A stretch of 64,000 nucleotides of DNA from Effrenium voratum (Eukaryota; Sar; Dinophyceae; Suessiales; Symbiodiniaceae). Positions 1-11,350 of this stretch are shown piece by piece. Where the stretch lies: NCBI GenBank assembly GCA_963377175.1, contig CAUJNA010001424.1, positions 582,501 to 646,500 of the forward strand. Reading direction: 5' to 3'. The position numbers were made by a program, and so were the translations under genes. Positions within the stretch are counted from its first letter, which is position 1. Each line of letters starts with the position of its first letter. The notes below the pieces were generated by a model. That model ran no database searches. It had not been told where the DNA came from and saw only the letters and a list, made by a program, of their open reading frames with translations.

Positions 1-890
1 TGTGATGACAATCATCATGAAGATGATAAGGATGATGACTCTTATGATAACTATCATCGTAGCATCCTCTGCATTACCAGAGCTGCGGATGACGGTTATG
101 ATAACTATCATCGTAGCATCCTCTGCATTGCCAAGGGTGCCTAACGCCACATTTGAAATGTATAGAAGAAAGAGATGATGATGACAATCATGATGACGAT
201 GATGACAATGATGACTATGATGACAATCATCATGAAGATGATAAGGATGATGACTCTTATGATAACTATCATCGTAGCATCCTTTGCATTACCAATGCTG
301 CAGAAGCAGAGATCATGTTGATCATGCGGATCACGATGATAAGGATGACGACTGTCATGATAAGTATCATCACAGCATCCTCTGCATTACCAATGGTGCC
401 TAACACCACATTTGAAATGTATAGAAGAAACAGATGATGATAACAATCACGATGACGATGATGAAGGCGATGACTGTGATGACAATCCTCATGAAGATAA
501 TAAGGATGATAACTCTCATGACAACCATCATCGTAGCATCCTCTGCCGTCATGATAACTATCATCGAAGCATCCTCTGCATTCCCAAAGCCGCCGATGAC
601 TGTCATGATAACTATCCTCGTAGCATCCTCCGCATTACCAAAGAGCTGCCGATGACTGTCATGATAACTATCATCGAAGCATCCTCTGCATTCCCAAAGC
701 CGCCGATGACTGTCATGATAACTATCCTCGTAGCATCCTCCGCATTACCAAAGAGCTGCCGATGACTGTCATGATAACTATCATTGTAGCATCGTCTGCA
801 TTGCTAATGCTGCAGAATCAGAGATCTTGATGATCAAACGGATAATGATGAGAAGGCTGACAACTGTCATGATAAGTATCATCACAACAT
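1..890. repeat. GAT-rich satellite with higher-order structure
   Basis: The stretch is built from GATGAT/GATGAC-like triplets and a recurrent core containing ATCATCGTAGCATCCTCTGC. Two levels are visible. A unit of about 56 bp (core plus CCGATGACTGTCATGATAA) is repeated head to tail around 590-790. A longer block starting CACATTTGAAATGTATAGAAG recurs near 148 and 408, a period of about 260 bp. The segment starting AATGCTGCAGAA near 295 also recurs near 813. Open frames here are repetitive Asp/His/Ile-rich translations and are not taken as genes. Confidence 0.8.
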
Positions 891-984
891 CCTCTGCACT
901 ACCAAAGCTGTCGATGACTGTCCTGATTCGTAGCACGGGATGGTGATCGGCAAAACGAAGCGTCCTCCAGCATGGGCATGTCGT

Positions 985-1330
985 TCAAGCCAAGTCTAAA
1001 GGGATACTTCGAATGTATATACAAAATTTCTGAATCAATAGTCTGGGTAGAACGATGCCAAGCCGGGTCTAACGGGACACTTGAAATGTATATAGACAAC
1101 ATATAAAAAAGATGAAGGTGAAGGATAAGCATCATTACGCATCTCTAGCATCCCTAGCAGAAATGAAGCTAACCATCACTACACATCGCTTGCATGTCAA
1201 GCCGGGTCTAACGGGACACTTGAACAGTATGTAGAAATATAGAAAAGACTTCAGAAAACGAATCATGACGACGATTATGAACGTGGACGACTATATAGAC
1301 GAGATATACAAAAGACTTGAGAAAACGAGT
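985..1330. repeat. Minisatellite continuing the left-end satellite
   Basis: The 20-mer CCGGGTCTAACGGGACACTT occurs exactly at about 1,063 and 1,202, with a diverged copy near 990. Each is followed by a variant of GAAATGTATATAGA and an A-rich stretch. The pair AGACTTGAGAAAACGAGTCATGACGA / AGACTTCAGAAAACGAATCATGACGA-type units near 1,245 and 1,312 adds a shorter period. The 100-codon open frame starting at 1,265 is seeded in this repeat and is not accepted as a gene. Confidence 0.6.
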
Positions 1331-1339
1331 CATGACGAG

Positions 1340-2130
1340 GATCCTGAGCATGGATTATCAGCATCACTACACGGCCTGAGCACCCGCAGCATTCCTGCAG
1401 CGATAGCATCTCTGGCAAGGATAGTGCCGATTCCTTCCCGTGCGCCTCCCCCTTTCGGCGAAGGGGTCGGCGGATTATGTATCTACTGCCGCGAAAAGAT
1501 GCAACCCAAAAACAGCAGACAAGCGCCCCGAAATAGACAGGCTAAGAGTGCAATGGCAAATGCATAGTATTTGTTTTCCAATGTTTTCAGAGAGTTCATT
1601 GTTAAGATAATTAGTAATTATCTTAAACATGAGTTTATTTTCGATTTGTTTTGACTTCTGAACTACTACTCACAACAAACAGGAGCAGCAACAGGAACAG
1701 ACGAGAAACCCCTCCTACGGACATCCTTCACCCCTCCTACCAACCCTCCTACAAAGACCCTCCTACGAAACCCCAGACCCGCCCTCCCACCCAAACCCAG
1801 CCCTTGAAGTCGCCAGTCGTGTAGTTGAAGTAGAGGATAAGAATACCTGCGTGGACAAGAATACGGGCGCGAGAGGTGGAAAGTGGAGGGTGGATGGCAA
1901 GAGAAAACCCCAAAACTTGATAGTAGCAATGTAGCAATCAAGGCAGTATCCGAGCAGTTGTTTTCGTCTTGTCCAATGGTAAGCGATGAAGTCAGCCAAA
2001 TGCCATGCACCAACTCTCATAGTACAAAAACCAAAAAGGCTTCCTGATGACTAGGAAATGGTTTTCTTGCGGGGTAGGAAATGGTTTCCTTGGGGTAGGA
2101 AATTTCCCTGAGTAGTTGGTGCATTGCGCA
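1340..2130. other. Unassigned non-coding stretch
   Basis: No supported gene. Around 1,690-1,800 there is a C-rich tract with CCCTCCTAC repeated about six times. At about 2,040-2,112 a small imperfect tandem repeat of TAGGAAATGG-type units precedes the 3' end of the minus-strand gene. Confidence 0.5.
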
Positions 2131-2137
2131 TCAGGAT

Positions 2138-5100
2138 TTACAATGCCATTGAGGCATCACCCGCCACAGTCGAGGACGAAGCCGAAAGAGCATTGACTGT
2201 ATCAAACAAACGCTGAAGGTCGCCCATTGTGAAGCTTCCTTCCACAGTGGCTTTCTCATATGCCGAATTGATGGCAGATTTTGGCAACTCCACAAGCTTG
2301 TTCACTGTCTCCCCAAACTCAAACACCTGAGCGCACCCCAAGAAGTCAAAGGCAATGGCATTGAGCTTGGATGTTGCCGAATTAGTCGTGGAGTTCTTGA
2401 TGTGGTCATGGCACTTTTTGAAGGCATCAGGATTTGTCTCCTTCAAGACTTTTGCCTGATGAGCCAGAGCATGAGCACCCCCACGAGCATTCATTAAGCC
2501 AATGAAGTCGCCCACCGCCTTACCAGCACTAGCGACCACCGGGATACTCTTGATGTCAGGCGGTGTCCTGCATCAAGTTGAGACGCTCCAGCAATCTTGT
2601 TGTTCACACGGTTCTGCTTGGCTCTTAAGAGTGTCCTTTGGAGCAATTCCAGCATTCTGTAGAAAGTGCCACCGCTCTTGGTGATTTCCTCCCCACCCTT
2701 GAACATGCGAACCTCCTTGGGCACTAAGTTCAACTGGTTGGCAATGGTGACACGCAACTTCAATGGTTTTGATGTCCTCAGTGAGCTCAACCTCATAGTT
2801 GTTGCCATCGAACTTCACGATGATGGACTTGATGGTGTCCTCAATTCTTTCGGGCTCTGGGAGGCTCTCAACCGCGGTTTCTAACTAAGGCAACGAGATG
2901 GAGCTGTACGACGAGGACGTGCGAAAGCGATGACCTGCTGCCCGTGGTGGCGTTCACGGGGGCCATCGAGGGATTCCCTCTGGCCCCCCGGACGCCGCGC
3001 TCAAAGGTCGACAAAAAGATGAAATATTTACCAGTTTCAACCCAAGGGGGAACTAACGGGGAAATGATCAACTGGAAGAACGCATTTCCAAGACTGAATT
3101 CGCAAGGCTGCCCCTTGCATGTAGAACCTAGCATGGACTCACTGCCCCAGTCTGTTCATATTCTTTGTGGGGCAGATCGCTTGAAGAGGAAAAGCATGTT
3201 GATTGGAATTTCAATTCTGCATGCTGTTTGCGTGCGCTGAACAGTGCAGTAGGCCGAGCGAGCATCCTGGACGAAGATGCACCCACTCCATTGTTTCTTG
3301 GCAGTTTGGGTTTTGGGCTACTTGAGGCGTATGTTTGGGCTTCAAAGAGTCGCTCCATGTTGAAGGACCAGCTTTGGCCACTTGGGTGTCCGGATGTTTG
3401 TAAAGCCCAGTTAGAATAGTTGGATTTACCTTGAAGTATTCTTCCATGTTGCTCTTCACCACGTAGAACTGCCCTCCCTTCCCCTTCCACTCAACTGCGT
3501 CGTGCAGTGAGATCCAGAGCTGAACGGATTCAACATAGTCCCGGATGCTGTTCCTGCATCTCGTGAGTTGAGCCATCAGCTCTCCGCCGGAGTTTGGGTT
3601 TCTTGTTGGGTTTGGCAAAGAACACCAGGTCCGTCACGATGAGGTAGTTCCCTCTCTGTAATTGCCCACGAGGGTACTCACTGCCGCCTCAGCTTCTTTG
3701 CAGGCCGTTTTCACGAGTGTCTTGTGTTCGGCCTCAATCACTCCTCGCAAAAGCACGATGAGCGATGCTGGAGAAATGAAGTTCCAAGTCTCCAGGATGT
3801 TGAAGCGGGCGCAGTAGAATGCATAGAGCGGTGTCCGTGCTTCCCACCCTGCATTGACGTAGTGAGCGAATCCTTCAGACATGAAGTTTGCCGGCACGCC
3901 TTCGCCGGAGGACAAAAGTCCCAACACGTGGGTAAGCCGCCTCACGTATGATTCCCATGCAGATGGGAACTTTGCCTCAATCAGTTCCGGCAACCCAGGA
4001 GCAGGTTCGAGCACGCCTTTGCTGTTTGTCGTCCCAAGCACCCTGAACTCCTTCATCTCCGTGAACCTGGACGCCTGAATGTTCATCCTGACAATCCTTT
4101 GGGCAATCCCGTCAGGGTTAACGGGAAGCTGCCACCGGTCATCCAACTCACCCTCAATTCTGGACAGAAGGATCAAGGAGTTCTTGGGGTCCTGCTCTTG
4201 CGTAGTGGCCTTGCGCGGGCATAGGTTTCGCCTCAGCGTCACCGTTGCCTTCGGTCGAGGTTTTGGCTTCGGGCGTGCCTTCCCTCTCGGCCCGACTCGC
4301 CGATCCGATTTGGACATCCCTCGGGTTCTTGGTGTCATAGCAGAATTGTTCAACAGCCCTTGGGGTCGTGTTGAGCTCTTTCTCGGTCTTGCTCAAGAAG
4401 TCAGTAAACTGATCCCTTCAACCCCCCCATTTTTTGTTGAGAAAAACACCCGAAACAAAATGGCCATACGGGGTGTCAGGTTGTGCATAGAGGGGGGCTG
4501 GCTTAGAGGTTGCGGGTAGTTGGGTGAGGAAAATGCATCTCCCCCCCAAAACCCTAGCCAGCCCCTTGCGAAATGCCCAACAAAAGGGAATGGAATTTGC
4601 GTGTTCCATGGGTTTCTTGTTTTTCACTCCTCTACAGGGGTTGCGAATTAGAAGAAACAAGCAGTTGCTTTCCTCATTAGATTCCATTCAAGTCCTATTT
4701 CAAAGCCTACTTGGCTTCCTCAATTCTAATTCGAAACCCGGTGTTTACTTGAATTGAACCATGTTGGGAACTTAAAGCGTTGCTCTTCCTCACTTTCATA
4801 TTGGACCGGCAAATTCGCTGGATTGTTCGGATTATAATTGGATGAAGATGCAGGACCATGTCTGGGAGAATGCTCAGGTGACTCATCATTGTCATCTGGC
4901 TTCTTCTTCTTCTTCCCAGTCTTCTGCTTCTTTGATGGACTGCCGGTTGTTTCTTCTTGCACAAGTGTTGGCAGTTCAAAATCTTCATCTTGTTCTTCTG
5001 CTTCGGGATTTGTAAGAATCGCAGGTGGTGAAGGTACCACGACAGTCGGAAGAATTGGTTGAGATGATTGCGACTGTGACGGCAAAGAGACATCGCCCCC

Positions 5101-5422
5101 CAGTCGATTGAGTCCACCTGAGGATGAAATGGATTGCTTTTGCTGTTTAAGCGCTGCATCTCCTCCGCCAGGCTTGTCGTGTGGCGGTAGTGGAGGATCC
5201 ACCGGACTGTGGTGACACACTGCGTGGTGCTGGCGGCATGGGATGATCAGGCTGATGTGGAGGATCCGGAGGAGGATCTGACATGCTCTCGTCCGGAGGT
5301 GTTGGAGGTCTTGGATCAGGCATGGGATGGTCCGGTTGATCAGGTGGTTGCTGCGTGTCAGGTTGCTGAGGTGCATCCGTTGGATCCAATGGATCCGTCT
5401 CGATGGGCATCGGCCGGCGCAT
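2138..5422 (-). pseudogene. Multi-exon gene of unknown function, frame interrupted about seven times
   Basis: Function not recognised. The first exon (5,422-4,749) starts MRRPMPIETDPLDPTD and is Pro/Gln-rich, then Lys/Glu-rich (PSKKQKTGKKKKK). It ends at a GT donor (GTAAAC). The second begins at 4,410 after an AG acceptor (FTDFLSKTEKELNTTPRAVE) and runs to about 3,200-3,380 as a well-formed, mostly alpha-helical-looking region (for example FPSAWESYVRRLTHVLGLLS). The third begins about 2,886 and ends at the stop near 2,138. It contains IIVKFDGNNYEVELTEDIKT followed, in another frame, by LRVTIANQLNLVPKEVRMFK; together these resemble a ubiquitin-like beta-grasp domain (inference). Good coding sequence hops frame near 5,215, 4,205, 3,660, 3,610, 2,765, 2,597 and 2,555, each fixable by a single base. 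That means either a decayed copy or indel errors in the assembly. The architecture could also be that of an element-encoded polyprotein. Confidence 0.6.
2893..3005 (+). CDS. Possible short plus-strand exon nested in an intron of the minus gene
   Basis: GC-rich, codon-like sequence in the presumed intron between exons 2 and 3 of the minus-strand gene. One plus frame reads MELYDEDVRKR; after a one-base shift it reads DLLPVVAFTGAIEGFPLAPR. No clean donor or acceptor pair was found. It may be a fragment of another gene carried by a repeat, or chance. Function unknown. Confidence 0.25.
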
Positions 5423-5619
5423 CGGTGAACGACTGATGAACGGATGAAAACTTTAGAGCCTCCGGCTCAGTCCGCCGACATTGTCCTCTCCCTTTTCTCC
5501 TGCTTCCTCTCTCCCTTGTCTCCCTGGTGTGTTCTGTCGTCCTCTCTCCCTCCCTCCGCTCCCCATCCTCCCCATCCCCCGAAGCCACTCTCTCCCCAAT
5601 CTCCCTCTCTCGTATGTGT

Positions 5620-5829
5620 GCATGTATGCATGCATGTATGTATGTATGTATGTAATGTATGCATGTATGTAATGTAATGTAATGTAATGTAATGTATGTA
5701 TGTAATGTATGTATGTATGTAATGTATGGATGTATGTATGTATGTAATTAATGTAATGTATGTATGTATGTAATGTAATGCAATGCAATGTAATGTAATG
5801 TAATGTAATGTAATGTAAGTATGTATGTA

Positions 5830-5860
<31 letters not shown>

Positions 5861-5886
5861 TGTATGTATGTATGTATGTATGTATG

Positions 5887-5917
<31 letters not shown>

Positions 5918-6059
5918 TGTATGTATGTATGTATGTATGTATGTATGTATGTATGTATGTATGTATGTATGTATGTATGTATGTATGTATGTATGTATGT
6001 ATGTATGTATGTATGTATGTATGTATGTATGTATGTATGTATGTATGTATGTATGTATG

Positions 6060-6090
<31 letters not shown>

Positions 6091-6281
6091 TGTAATGTAT
6101 GTAATGTATGTAATGTATGTAATGTATGTAATGTATGTATGTATGTATGTATGTATGTATGTATGTATGTATGTATGTATGTATGTATGTATGTATGTAT
6201 GTATGTATGTATGTATGTATGTATGTATGTATGTATGTATGTATGTATGTATGTATGTATGTATGTATGTATGTATGTATG

Positions 6282-6312
<31 letters not shown>

Positions 6313-6422
6313 TGTATGTATGTATGTATGTATGTATGTATGTATGTATGTATGTATGTATGTATGTATGTATGTATGTATGTATGTATGTATGTATGTA
6401 TGTATGTATGTATGTATGTATG

Positions 6423-6453
<31 letters not shown>

Positions 6454-6528
6454 TGTATGTAATGTATGTATGTATGTATGTATGTATGTATGTATGTATG
6501 TATGTATGTATGTATGTATGTATGTATG

Positions 6529-6559
<31 letters not shown>

Positions 6560-6589
6560 TGTATGTATGTATGTATGTATGTATGTATG

Positions 6590-6620
<31 letters not shown>

Positions 6621-6755
6621 TGTAATGTAATGTAACGTAATGTAATGTAATGCAATGTAATGTAATGTATGTATGTATGTAATGTATGTATGTAGGTCTG
6701 TCTGTCTGTATGTATGTCTGTATGTATGCATGTATGTATGTATCCTTGCACTTCC
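5620..6755. repeat. TGTA tetranucleotide microsatellite
   Basis: More than 1 kb of nearly pure (TGTA)n, broken at intervals by AATG (TGTAATG) interruptions that cluster at 5,655-5,820, 6,088-6,135 and 6,618-6,670. Some edge variants are TGTC/TGCA. Long open frames on both strands (Tyr-Ile-His-Thr or Met-Tyr-Val-Cys periodic) are artefacts, because a 4-base repeat without an in-frame stop stays open indefinitely. Confidence 0.97.
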
Positions 6756-6759
6756 CCTT

Positions 6760-7570
6760 TGCTCCCCAGTATTTCCCGCAAAATACACGGGTTTTTCCGC
6801 GTTTTCGCAAAGAGGATGTCCAAAAACACAGAGTTTTGCCAGATTTTCGGCAAAAGGATGCAGGAAGCCCAAGCCAGCAAAAAAGCCGGCAGGGGGAATC
6901 GAGCCTGGGACCCCTGTTTTGCGACACCTCCCCGAAGACTACATTTAGTGGAACGTCATCAAATTGCCGCGCGGTACGTGGGCCCCCCCCCCCCCCCCAA
7001 AAAAAAAACCTACGTAATAGACGTCGGGCGGGGGGGGGGTTAGGGGGGGGGTTATCCTCTATCCTCTCTTAGGTGTCCGACACGCCGAGCAATGTCGGCG
7101 GATATATATATATATATATTTTTTGTGGATCCCATTTTAGTGAACAACCGGTTCCTGGACTTCGGCCATGGCACCCAAGCGAGACACCGATCAGGTTCCA
7201 GCATATTTTTTTTGGTTTGCCCAAGGTGGGTGTATCTTTTTTCAGGGGACCCCCCCCAAGAAAAAAGGAAGAAGACGAACACACGGGAAAAAGCGGTGGA
7301 GAACCACCGGAAAAAGGGGTACCCTCAAAAAGAGACACGGCCAGGCATGTGCTTCTGGGAATTTGGAAGGGGTTGTTTCGAGACAGGGACATGTTACACA
7401 AACGGCATGCGAAAGGGGCCCTCGGCACGTAGACCCTTTCGTCATTTGTTGGGTGAGTTTGGGAAACCAATTCGGGTCTTGACAATTCCAAACAACTCCA
7501 GATTGCATACAGCAAACGACATGCTCAGTATTCAACAAACCACCCCTTTCGTTTGACGACATCTTGGTTT
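6760..7570. other. Non-coding stretch with C, G and TA homopolymer tracts
   Basis: No supported gene. It holds a long C run followed by an A run near 6,985-7,010, G runs near 7,030-7,055 and a (TA)n tract near 7,103-7,120. Frames are open only by composition. Confidence 0.5.
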
Positions 7571-7574
7571 TCAC

Positions 7575-10500
7575 TCGATCAAGTATCGCCGGGGTTTCCG
7601 CTTCCGCTGATGGCTGGGCTTCGCACGCGTGCCAGGCGCAGTCCGTGGGACGGCTCATGGGCATCAGCTTGGGCATCAACTCGGTGACCCTGAACTGCGC
7701 GGAAGCCTCGGCGAGTGAAAACTCGGAAAACTCGGAAGGCGATCGGGTCATTGAGCATGAGTCACAGCCATAACAAAGGGAACCCTGGATTAAGCAGATC
7801 TCAAAAGCCTGTAAGTTTGTCGTGCCCTGGTGGAAACATTGCGTTTTTAGGGATATGATACGAAAACATTGCGTTTCCCTGAAACACATTGTGTTTTCAG
7901 CGCGATGGATACTGTTCAGGCCTGCCTGAAACGACCATGATTGCACAGTCCAAACGGGCATACCTTTCAAACATGGGCACTGCAGCACTGGAGAAGGCTT
8001 GTGTTGGGGGTATATGTTCCGGCATAGCCCATGTATGACCCGCGAATGCTCCATTGCTACAAGAAAGGTCGATGCTGCAGGCCCTGCAACGGGAGTTCGG
8101 AACGTTATGTTGCATGTGTAACCTGAACATGGTAGGTGTTTTGGGAGAAAAAAACAAACGCCGAGCACGACATTTTTCGAAGGCTTTGGCGGGGGAAAGT
8201 TGGGGACTCCGTAGAAATGAGGAGAGAACCCGTGGAATTCCCGTGGCAAGCCGTGGTGTTTCCACCAAAACCCGTGGCTACCCCGTGGCTAACCCGTGAG
8301 AAAAATATGGGTTGCGGGGGCCCCCAACCGACAAGTATCAGTGAGGTGTCTGTTTCCCTTTTGACGCTGCCACTCAAATTTGGTACACGTGGCAGGTGTC
8401 CTGTCCTAACTTTGCAAAAGCAGGCACCTTCTTGCGCTTCCTCTCGGGTTGTCTGAAGGGTTCTCGGGCGTGGCCTAGCTAGCTCCTTCAAGGATTGGAA
8501 AAAGGAGGGTTTTTCTTCGAACAATGAGGTCGGCCGAGTAAATTATTGTTGCAGATGCAGTTGCGTTTGCACAGGCTTGTCTTTTGAAAGTATATGTATT
8601 TCCTGTAAATCACTCAATCGGAAAACCTTGTGTTTCCAGAGAGAGCAAAGTGTTTTTTGGGTATGACATTTTTAGAGGCTTTTAGGTCTCCTGGCTGATC
8701 CGTAGGGGTAGCCCCTTTTTAGTGGGGACTCGGGACTCATCACTTTTGTCCTTTTCATAGAACCGGTTTGGGGATCATTGAGCAACTAGGGTGTCCGATA
8801 TGTTTTGGGTTCAGACTATCCCACAATAAGGAGAAAGTTCTATCCGATGTGGCGATTCTATGTTTAGGGGTTAGACGACGCTGAAATGCGCGCTGGACAG
8901 ACAAACCTATGTATATAAATGATGTCCACCCTGAATTGGGATTTGCTCCCATTTTCATGGTTTGGCGGTTTGATTGCTCACTTTCGGGGCGATGTTTGAA
9001 GAAGGTCTCCTTGTGGCGGGTAGGTTATATAGTGATGCTTCTTGGTTGAAACTATAGCTCAACCCCTGACCCCCTGCGACATCCTATGTAAGCCCCCCCC
9101 CCAGGCGTTTGCACGGTGGCGTTGTGGCGGGCAATCTGGGTCTTCGCTTTTTCAACCACTGCGCGTCTGCCAATTTCCTACCGCATGATTAGTTCCCAAT
9201 AGGTAAAAGGAGAGACCCATGGCTGACTTTGACACCCCCAAAACAGTGGAGCCCAACACCCCAGGTGGCCATTTTGGCGGTGGTTCTGCTACCTGGTTTG
9301 GTTGGGGTGGGGTCTATAGCAAGGCTTATATAAGTTGGTAGAACTGAAAGTCTCTGGCGCTGCTCAGTGCAAATCAGAACCCTGAGGAAGAAAAAACAAA
9401 AAACAACAACACTAAGGATTTCGACGCCATCGCGCGGAAGCAGCGATCACCGGTGACGCAGGCGCTTTTGTCTCGGGGAACAATGTGGCGGAAGCCACCC
9501 AAAGCCCAGCGATCCGTCTCAGACACGGCTGGTTCCTTCCACACCGAAAAACCCGGGGAAAGCACACAGCCAATGAATTGCTTTTGCCCAGGTACCGATC
9601 CCATTGCAAGCATCACGGCTGGATCCCTTCTCCCCCATGTGATGCCCACCATTTCTGACAAGGGACCGCCTTGTGAAATGTGAGCCTCACCCGAATCGAT
9701 TCGCATTGCATGACGTTGACCTTAAGCCCCAGAAGGATCCTCCTTTTTGGTTTAAATATCATCGCTTTGCCATAAGACTTGATGCTCTTTGGTCGGCTAG
9801 TGTTTGAAGGTACTGTTCGAAGGGACCGTGAAGAATCCTGACTGAGTCCTGACCAACATGAGGCCAAATGTGAGTGAACAACCACGCCCTCGTCCCGGGG
9901 AGGACAAAAGTGGATTGTTCAAGACAAGTTTAAACAAGGGCTTGAATCGCCCAAGCACACTCCCCCCCCCCTCAAAATTGAAGGACAACAACAACCAAGC
10001 AACAACAACCAAGCAACAGCAATTCAACAGCAAAACACAACAAGACCAGAACACACCACTTGTTTGATTGGGGGAGCTTTTGGGCCGTTGATGCCTCAAT
10101 GCCTATCTTCTGCAGGAGCAGAGGCAAAAATGCGCCGTCTCCATCTTCGGGGAAGCTCGGCTTTTGGAATTTTGCTCTTTTGGGCTGGTTGCAAAAGGAT
10201 GGGGTCTCCAAAAACATGTCATCTTTTGGGGTTGACTAAACATGGGTGCGCCTTTACATGGGGCATCCAGGTGAAATTGAGGTTTCCCTTTGGTCTCAAT
10301 CTAAAAACAAAACGGGCACCCTCAAAAGCGCCTGGCCATATGTTTTTTTTGTTAAGCCCGACGTGCTTTTAATGAGGCAAGGAGGACACCCATGCGGCAA
10401 CCGAAGGGAATGTGTATCTTACAGGGGAAATTTTAGGAGCCTCTTTTTAGGGAACCCCAAAATGGGCTACTGTTTTCCTTGTGGTTTCCCTGTAAAACCA

Positions 10501-11350
10501 AGCCCGAAAAAGATCCATCAAAAAAATGCAGAGCCATTTTAAGGGGGGGGGGCTCTGCTTTGAGCTTTAGCTGTAGAGTTGTCGGTTTTGTTTGTGCCGT
10601 GGCTTCAGCCTACGAAGTGCCTTTGTGAACAAGCATGCAAGAAGTAGACCAAGGTATGGGTCATGGACGCTTGGGAAAAAAAAGTATGCCAATAGTTTTT
10701 GGGCCCAATATCCTTCCATCGCTCAGAAGGCACCCCCCTCCCTGAGTTCTTTGGTTTTGCTTAGCATCCCCAGGATACAAATTTGGGCCAGGTAGAGAAT
10801 GTGTGTTAGCTGACAAGGGGATTCCCTTATCAAGCAGGTGGTTTTTGGATGAATCCTTTAAGAACCACTGTTAGATCCGGGCTGCTCTGTTGTTCTTTGC
10901 CCATCCTCTTTGGGTGTCACGCAGAAACAGTCCCCTCGGGAGAAGGCTGATACGTCACGCGCGTCCCGTTAGAAACCTCAGAGGTGCCTTCAAAGTCTCG
11001 CATTTTGTGGGCGATTCTATTCGAACAAAACCTACAGCTGATGCGCGGGAAGTTCAAATTCAACCTGCAACGGTCTATGTCTATTGAATGTCTTGGGCCC
11101 CTGCCATTTTGTTTCACCAGACATATCTTAATGTTGACCCAGGATTAATGAACCCGTCCGATTAGGGGGGTGTCCCCTCCAACCAGGGATTTATTACTCC
11201 GGGGTTAACAGTACTCTCCGGTTTGTCGGCATCTGAGATGCTGCTGAACACCGCGCTGGGCATGGGCGCCATTAGCTCCTCCATCTCCACCTGTGCGGGC
11301 TCCATCAATGTGCCGGCCAACTGCGCCCGGGCCTCAGCTGAAGCTGATCG
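7575..11350 (-). CDS. Three exons of an unknown minus-strand gene
   Basis: Read right to left: exon 11,350-11,215 follows a pyrimidine-rich tract and an AG. It encodes RSASAEARAQLAGTLMEPAQ and continues to SSISDADKPE, ending in phase 1 at GT (GTACTG). Exon 11,126-11,065 restores the frame (NMSGETKWQGPKTFNRHRPLQ, 21 codons with the split one) and ends in phase 0 at GT (GTTGAA). Exon 7,694-7,575 starts in phase 0 after GCGCAG, encodes FRVTELMPKLMPMSRPTDCA then WHACEAQPSAEAE, and ends before GTGAAA. The 88-bp first intron is the C-family element listed separately. The link to the third exon rests only on strand and phase, across 3.4 kb. The family was not recognised; an Ala/Glu/Met-rich helical segment is all that can be said. 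5' and 3' ends are not found. Confidence 0.5.
8227..8299. repeat. CCGTGG motif cluster
   Basis: CCGTGG occurs five times in 70 bp in the same orientation at irregular spacing, mostly as CCCGTGG with AATT, CAAG or CTA following, plus one CCCGTGAG variant. Spacing is not a fixed tandem period. Confidence 0.6.
8300..11060. other. Intron or intergenic stretch without a supported gene
   Basis: Lies between two exons assigned to the minus-strand gene. A minus-strand frame at 9,374-9,706 (for example GSVPGQKQFIGCVLSPGFSV) is open over 110 codons but is also open on the opposite strand, and I could not place splice sites, so it is not called. A C/G run occurs near 9,095 and an Asn/Gln-type AAC-rich tract near 9,985-10,050. 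Confidence 0.4.
11127..11214 (-). mobile_element. C-family inverted-repeat element forming a whole intron (copy C1)
   Basis: The inverted-repeat core (11,133-11,209) has ends GTTGACCCAGGATTAATGAA and, on the other strand, GTTAACCCCGGAGTAATAAA. They match at about 17 of 20 positions. On the minus strand the intron starts GTACTGTTAACC and ends GGTCAACATTAAG, so the element plus a few bases equals the complete 88-bp intron between two phase-matched exons. It has no coding capacity, so it must be non-autonomous if it is mobile. Confidence 0.65.

Noticed and set aside
1265..1567. 100-codon frame starting MTTIMNVDDYIDEIYKRLEK
   Set aside because: Its first third is minisatellite and no splice or coding support was found for the rest.
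5453..6927. Open frames of 374-486 codons on the minus strand (Tyr-Ile-His-Thr periodic) and matching plus frames
   Set aside because: They are translations of the TGTA microsatellite; a 4-base repeat without a stop triplet stays open in every frame.
6890..6960. tRNA-like segment AATCGAGCCTGGGACCCC
   Set aside because: It cannot be folded by eye into acceptor, D, anticodon and T arms.
9262..9275. GCCATTTTGGC, resembling the core of the dinoflagellate spliced leader
   Set aside because: Only 11 bases match; the conserved CCGTA start and CTCAAG end are absent, so it is likely chance.
9374..9706. 110-codon minus frame (GSVPGQKQFIGCVLSPGFSV)
   Set aside because: It is open on both strands and no donor or acceptor could be placed; possibly a real exon but unsupported.
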